From Parapedobacter pyrenivorans_A (GTDB taxonomy: Bacteria > Bacteroidota > Bacteroidia > Sphingobacteriales > Sphingobacteriaceae), in assembly GCF_041925275.1 (NCBI RefSeq), contig NZ_JBHEUZ010000002.1, positions 62,001 through 126,000 on the forward strand: a stretch of DNA of 64,000 bases, in the 5' to 3' direction. Position numbers and translations under genes: made by a program. A model generated the notes under the pieces. The model ran no database searches and was not told the origin of the DNA. It worked only from the letters and a program-made list of their open reading frames with translations. Of this stretch, positions 60,154-64,000 are shown in pieces; within the stretch, counting starts at the first letter, position 1, and the number at the start of each line of letters is the position of its first letter.

Positions 60154-62088
60154 CTATGCTTCGTCTTCCTCGAACTTCCACCGAACGAAAGCCTCGATCG
60201 CCTCGTACTCGGCCATGCCCAACCGGTCGTATAGTTTTGCTGTTTCGCGCGTGCGCTCTTCCGCACGCACCCAGAATTCGCGCGCGTCGTCGCCGGGAAA
60301 TACGGGCAGGTCCTTCTGCGATTGGTGCTTGAATATCGCATGCCGCTTGCGCAACACCTCATTTGGCGAGAGCGGCACCGCCATTTCGATTTCGTGGATT
60401 TCGAATTCGTGCCAAGCGCCGCGGTAAAGCCACAGCCAGCAGTCTCTCGTCCACGCTTCGGTTTTCCGGAGCCGGGTCATCGCTTGGTGGATGATATCGA
60501 AACACACTTTATGCGTACCGTGCGGATCGGCAAAGTCTCCTGCGGCAAAGATCTGATGGGGTTTGATCTGCTGCAGCAGCTCCATGGTGGCCGTAATGTC
60601 GTCTTCGAAATCGAGCGTTTTGCTGTACTTGCCCCGGTCGTAGAACGGCAGGTTCTGGAAATGGATGTTTTCATCGGGCAGCCCGGCAAAGCGTGCACCG
60701 GCGATGGCCTCCCCTTTGCGGATGAGCCCCTTCACGGTGAGCAGTTCGGTGGTATCCATTTGGTTGGGCTTCTTGCCCGCAATAAACTGGCGTGCATCGC
60801 GGTAGAGCACTTCCAGTTTCTGTGTATCGATGCCCTGCGACTTAGCGAAATCGGTGGCAAACTCAATGAAACGGAGCGCGTCATCGTCCCAAACGGCGGT
60901 ATTGCCCGACGTTTGGTACGCCACATGCACGTCGTGCCCTTGGTCGGCCAACCGGATAAACGTGCCGCCCATGGAAATCACGTCATCGTCGGGATGCGGC
61001 GAGAAAATAATCGACCGTTTCGTTGCCGGGTCGCGGCGCTCGGGACGCTGGCTATCGTCTGCATTGGCCTTACCGCCCGGCCAGCCGGTGATGGTGTGCT
61101 GCAGTTGGTTGAAAATATCGATGTTGATATGGTATACAGGCCCCTTTTCGGTGGCCAGCTGTGCCATGCCGTTGGTATTGTAATCGTCTTCGGTAAGTTT
61201 GAGGACGGGCTTATTGAGTGCTTGCGAAAGCCACACCACCGCTTTCTTGATGGTTTTGCGATCCCATACGCAATCTTTTACCAACCACGGCGTGTCGAAA
61301 CGCGTCAGCAGGGATGCAGCGTCTTCGTCGAGTACGAACTCCACGCTGTCTGACAGCTGCAAGTAGGTGGCTGGCACCTCGGCAGAAAGCTCGCCCTCAA
61401 CGGCTTTCTTCACGATTTCGGCCTTTTTCTGGTTCCACGCCATGAGGATGATCTCGCGGGCCTTGAAAATCGTGCCGATACCCATCGTAATAGCCTTGGT
61501 AGGTACATTCTCTTTGCCACCGAAGTCACGTGAGGCATCCCGGCGGGTAAGATCATCGAGTGTAACCAGCCGCGTACCGGAATTAGGGGCCGACCCCGGC
61601 TCGTTGAATCCGATGTGGCCGGTACGGCCGATACCTAAAATCTGCAGATCCAACCCACCCAGTGCGGTGATTTTTTGTTCGTAGGCTAAGCAGTAATCAT
61701 GGATGGCTTCCATGGGCAATGTGCCATCGGGAACATGCACGTTGGTGCGCTCGATGTCTACGTGGTCAAAGAGATGCGCATTCATGAAAGTCACATAGCT
61801 CTGTTCCGAATCGGGTTGCATCGGATAATACTCGTCGAGGTTAAAGGTAACCACATTTTGGAAACTGAGCCCTTCCTCCCGGTGTAAGCGGACCAACTCC
61901 GCGTATACCTTTACAGGAGTTGCACCTGTAGCGAGGCCAAGGATGGCCTGCTCACCTCTTTCTTTCTTGCCGCGGATAAGGTCGGCGATACGTTTGGCCA
62001 CCGCCAAGGAAGCCGCGGTGGGGTCGGAGTAAACACTTACGGGTACTTTCTCGAAGCGTGTTTCTTCCAGTAAATTTAATCTTGCCAT
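60154..62088 (-). CDS. nagB: Glucosamine-6-phosphate deaminase fused to a PIG-L-like domain
   Basis: The 644-residue protein is the long Bacteroidota form of NagB. Residues ~1-270 are the deaminase (GLATGATPVKVYAELVRL, FNLDEYYPM with catalytic Asp, GIGRTGHIGFNEPGS). After a linker (~300-375) residues ~376-640 form a PIG-L/LmbE-like deacetylase fold (IIFSPHPDDDVISMGG zinc motif, DPHGTHKVCFDII). The first part turns glucosamine-6-P into fructose-6-P and ammonia. The second could deacetylate an amino sugar, but its substrate is unproven. It is a single gene, convergent with the LytTR gene. Confidence 0.93.
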   Translation of the reverse strand: MARLNLLEETRFEKVPVSVYSDPTAASLAVAKRIADLIRGKKERGEQAILGLATGATPVKVYAELVRLHREEGLSFQNVVTFNLDEYYPMQPDSEQSYVTFMNAHLFDHVDIERTNVHVPDGTLPMEAIHDYCLAYEQKITALGGLDLQILGIGRTGHIGFNEPGSAPNSGTRLVTLDDLTRRDASRDFGGKENVPTKAITMGIGTIFKAREIILMAWNQKKAEIVKKAVEGELSAEVPATYLQLSDSVEFVLDEDAASLLTRFDTPWLVKDCVWDRKTIKKAVVWLSQALNKPVLKLTEDDYNTNGMAQLATEKGPVYHINIDIFNQLQHTITGWPGGKANADDSQRPERRDPATKRSIIFSPHPDDDVISMGGTFIRLADQGHDVHVAYQTSGNTAVWDDDALRFIEFATDFAKSQGIDTQKLEVLYRDARQFIAGKKPNQMDTTELLTVKGLIRKGEAIAGARFAGLPDENIHFQNLPFYDRGKYSKTLDFEDDITATMELLQQIKPHQIFAAGDFADPHGTHKVCFDIIHQAMTRLRKTEAWTRDCWLWLYRGAWHEFEIHEIEMAVPLSPNEVLRKRHAIFKHQSQKDLPVFPGDDAREFWVRAEERTRETAKLYDRLGMAEYEAIEAFVRWKFEEDEA

Positions 62089-62116
62089 TGTAAGGAATTA
62101 CGTAAAAGGTGAGAAG

Positions 62117-62124
62117 CAAAAATA
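62117..62124 (-). promoter_or_regulatory. -7 promoter element for nagB
   Basis: TATTTTTG on the minus strand fits TAnnTTTG and lies 28 bases before the nagB ATG. A TTG about 22 bases further upstream on that strand could be the -33 element. Confidence 0.45.
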
Positions 62125-62189
62125 GTTATAAATGACATATATACAGCAAGTTTTTGGTGAAATATTTGTTGATCCATGTGGATTACGCT

Positions 62190-62339
62190 ACGCAATCGTA
62201 TGCACGAAAGGTTTTTTTTCGGGGACCTTACGGGTATTTTGTTTTCTACCGCCCAACCTTACGATTCGAGTGAGTAAGTACGTCATGTAATTACACTGTT
62301 ATACACAATCGATTGCGTAAAATGAACAAACGGTTGCGT
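62190..62339. promoter_or_regulatory. Cluster of ACGCAAYCG half-sites
   Basis: ACGCAATCG occurs on the plus strand at 62190-62198 and on the minus strand at 62318-62310, the latter within the perfect palindrome CAATCGATTG (62306-62315). ACGCAACCG occurs on the minus strand at 62339-62331. The repeated half-sites suggest a regulator binding between the amino-sugar gene nagB and the SusC gene. Confidence 0.3.
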
Positions 62340-62538
62340 TGCTCCAGCGTTTCTTTTTGTCAAAAATCTACGTTAATCTTGTTTTGTCATTTCGGGTTTA
62401 ACCCTACTGGCTGCACAATTCATACTGATTATATAACTAGTTTAAACTGAGGGAGGCTACACAAGTGAGGCGTACGGAATCGTACATCGGGCTTGACGCT
62501 TTTTACTAAAAGTTTATACATCAAACAACAAATGCACC

Positions 62539-64000
62539 ATGATGAAACACTGTTTTACAACGTTAACGCTGCTATTTTGTGTCGTATGGGCACAGGCACA
62601 ACAGCTAACGGTAACTGGTACCGTTAAGGACAAAGATGGCGTACCGCTGGCCGGAGTAACGGTCTTCGAGAAGGCCGTAGCTGCCAATCAAGTCCAAACC
62701 AAGGAGGATGGCCAGTATAGTATCACTGTAGATGGCCAAAAAAGCATTTTAGTGTTCAGCTATGTAGGCTTTGAACCCGCTGAACACGCGGTCGGTACCC
62801 GCACTCGTGTCGATGTGTCGCTATCAGAAGACGTATCTTCGCTAGACGAGGTAGTCATTGTGGGCTACCAACGCCAGTCGCGAAAAAAATCGACGAGTGC
62901 TATACAGGTTATCGGCGGCGAAGAAATTGAAAACCTACCCGCTCCGAGTTTCGAATCCTTACTTCAAGGGCGCGTATCTGGGGTAAACATCCAAAATTTC
63001 ACCGGCGCCCCGGGTGCACGTAATACCTTTACCGTTCGTGGTAATACGACCATCTCGCAGGATTTGGGCTCCGAAATCGACTTGGCTAACACATTGAGTT
63101 CACCGCTTTTCATCATCGACGGAATGCCGGTATCGACCAATGACCTTGCCGGCTCCATGGCTACCGGTACCAATTACATTGCGGGAATCAATGTAAATGA
63201 TATCGCCACTATTGTTGTGCAAAAGGATGCCGCGGCCACCGCGGTATGGGGGTCGCGGGGGGCAAATGGCGTCATTGTGATCAATACAAAAAAAGGACGG
63301 CTCGGGAAGCCTAGCGTCCGTATCGGTTACTACGCGGGCATGACACAAACCCCCGAACTACAACGTACCATCGCAGGGGCGCAGGAACGTCGGCAAAAAA
63401 TGGGCTTAATGAAAGAATACGGTACGCATGACCAACTTGCAAATATCCCGCAGGTGCTTACAGACAGCCTCAACCCGAGTTTCAACAATGCTACCGATTG
63501 GCAAGAGTTATTCTATAATACAGGAATGCTCCAAAACATGGATGTTAACTTTTCAGGGGGCACTGAGCAATTGAACTATCGGCTTGGATTAAATTACTAC
63601 GATGAAGACGGTATTGTCAGGAACACCGGATTCACCCGTTATTCCCTCCGAGGAAACTTTAATTTCAACCTTTTCCCCATCGCACGTACCAACCTTATCG
63701 TCGCCGCTTCCCGCATGAATCGGAAGCGCGGCTTAGGCCGAACCCCTATAGATAATATCACACCTATCAATGCCGCTACACTACCTGCGTCTTTCATCCG
63801 GTTGGAGGATGCCGATTACGAATTTTACTATGGGCAATATGACCAATTGAAAGACGACAACATCACCGACGCCTTAAGCGTGTTTTCACAAACCGATATC
63901 GACATCCTAAAAAACTTGACGTATAGTTTTCAGGGCTCTATGCAGGGTACCTTAGACCGGCGAGACAGGTTCATGCCCACGACGATAGCAAGCGGTGGTC
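62539..64000 (+). CDS. SusC/RagA-type TonB-dependent transporter, 5' part
   Basis: This frame runs off the window after 487 codons. It has a signal peptide (HCFTTLTLLFCVVWAQAQQ), a carboxypeptidase-D-like domain (LTVTGTVKDKDGVPLAGVTV), the TonB-box-like EVVIVGYQRQSRKKSTSAI and a plug (LLQGRVSGVNIQN, PLFIIDGMPVSTNDL, IATIVVQKDAAATAVWGSRGA). Barrel strands begin after ~280. It should import a large nutrient, with a SusD partner expected just beyond the window. ATG at 62542 is an equal start. Proximity to nagB hints at amino-sugar glycans, but that is inference. Confidence 0.93.
   Translation, partial: MMKHCFTTLTLLFCVVWAQAQQLTVTGTVKDKDGVPLAGVTVFEKAVAANQVQTKEDGQYSITVDGQKSILVFSYVGFEPAEHAVGTRTRVDVSLSEDVSSLDEVVIVGYQRQSRKKSTSAIQVIGGEEIENLPAPSFESLLQGRVSGVNIQNFTGAPGARNTFTVRGNTTISQDLGSEIDLANTLSSPLFIIDGMPVSTNDLAGSMATGTNYIAGINVNDIATIVVQKDAAATAVWGSRGANGVIVINTKKGRLGKPSVRIGYYAGMTQTPELQRTIAGAQERRQKMGLMKEYGTHDQLANIPQVLTDSLNPSFNNATDWQELFYNTGMLQNMDVNFSGGTEQLNYRLGLNYYDEDGIVRNTGFTRYSLRGNFNFNLFPIARTNLIVAASRMNRKRGLGRTPIDNITPINAATLPASFIRLEDADYEFYYGQYDQLKDDNITDALSVFSQTDIDILKNLTYSFQGSMQGTLDRRDRFMPTTIASGG

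Larger units (their letters stand above)
62089..62538. other. Intergenic region between nagB and the third SusC
   Basis: No gene is seen in these 450 bases. The left end should hold the nagB promoter and the right end the SusC promoter. Three copies of ACGCAA(T/C)CG occur (see the separate entry). The region is AT-rich with no strong terminator. Confidence 0.5.

Noticed and set aside
60322..61353. 343-codon plus-strand frame inside nagB
   Set aside because: It is antisense to a clear NagB coding region and has no recognisable domain or start context; GC-rich codon bias creates long shadow frames here.

Overview
The window reads as chromosome of a Bacteroidota bacterium, most likely Sphingobacteriaceae. 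The evidence is three SusC/SusD-type loci, TAnnTTTG promoter elements, type IX secretion (a PorV homologue plus a C-terminal sorting domain), a DUF4295 gene beside rpmG and rpmB, a bacillithiol enzyme (BshC), and the long NagB fused to a PIG-L-like domain. Base composition looks close to 50% G+C, high for the family; a Parapedobacter-like genus is a guess. I found no rRNA, tRNA, CRISPR array or intact insertion sequence.

Layout. 0-3.3 kb: end of the complex I operon (nuoL end, nuoM, nuoN). 3.5-6.7 kb: a convergent tricorn-like protease. 7-8.8 kb: an S24-type repressor divergent from a HEPN-domain gene across a palindrome. 8.9-9.8 kb: a TauE-type permease. 10-20 kb: a glycan-utilisation locus with a GH127 relic, a GH43 lipoprotein, SusC, SusD, a third surface lipoprotein and a sulfatase, followed by a winged-helix regulator. 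20.5-31 kb: two decayed gene tails, then housekeeping genes (thioredoxin-like protein, trhO, trmB, GDP-fucose synthase, a YtxH/holin-like trio, a WecA-like transferase, a ComM-like ATPase, an S9 peptidase). 31-39 kb: a SusD relic, an SSS symporter, then five genes on the minus strand (rhomboid, radical SAM, MutS-like ATPase, FG-GAP lipoprotein, sulfatase; gene order read right to left in transcription). 39-44.7 kb: DUF4833, bshC, rimO, ftsY, DUF4295, rpmG, rpmB. 44.8-50 kb: a second SusC/SusD pair. 50.4-55.2 kb: a T9SS sorting-domain protein, PorV and a 997-residue collagen-like protein. 55.2-60.1 kb: a LytS-type kinase, a flavin monooxygenase, a second LytS-type kinase with a solute-binding sensor domain, and a LytTR regulator. 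60.1-62.1 kb: nagB. 62.5 kb to the end: a third, truncated SusC.

How the genes work together. The 10-20 kb genes should capture a polysaccharide at the surface (SusC/SusD/lipoprotein), trim it (GH43) and desulfate it (Cys-type sulfatase). No dedicated regulator lies inside the locus, but two TTTCGAAA-centred palindromes lie upstream. The sulfatase and FG-GAP lipoprotein at 36-39 kb and the free-standing SusC/SusD pair extend this glycan theme. The cassette at 50-55 kb couples a PorV-type shuttle to surface proteins.

The least expected content is in the gaps: four decayed gene fragments (GH127, GH20, a probable AsmA-like tail, a SusD tail), several palindromes placed on promoter elements, and a dispersed-repeat-like CTTTGCG element. 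All family assignments come from reading motifs; no database search was possible.
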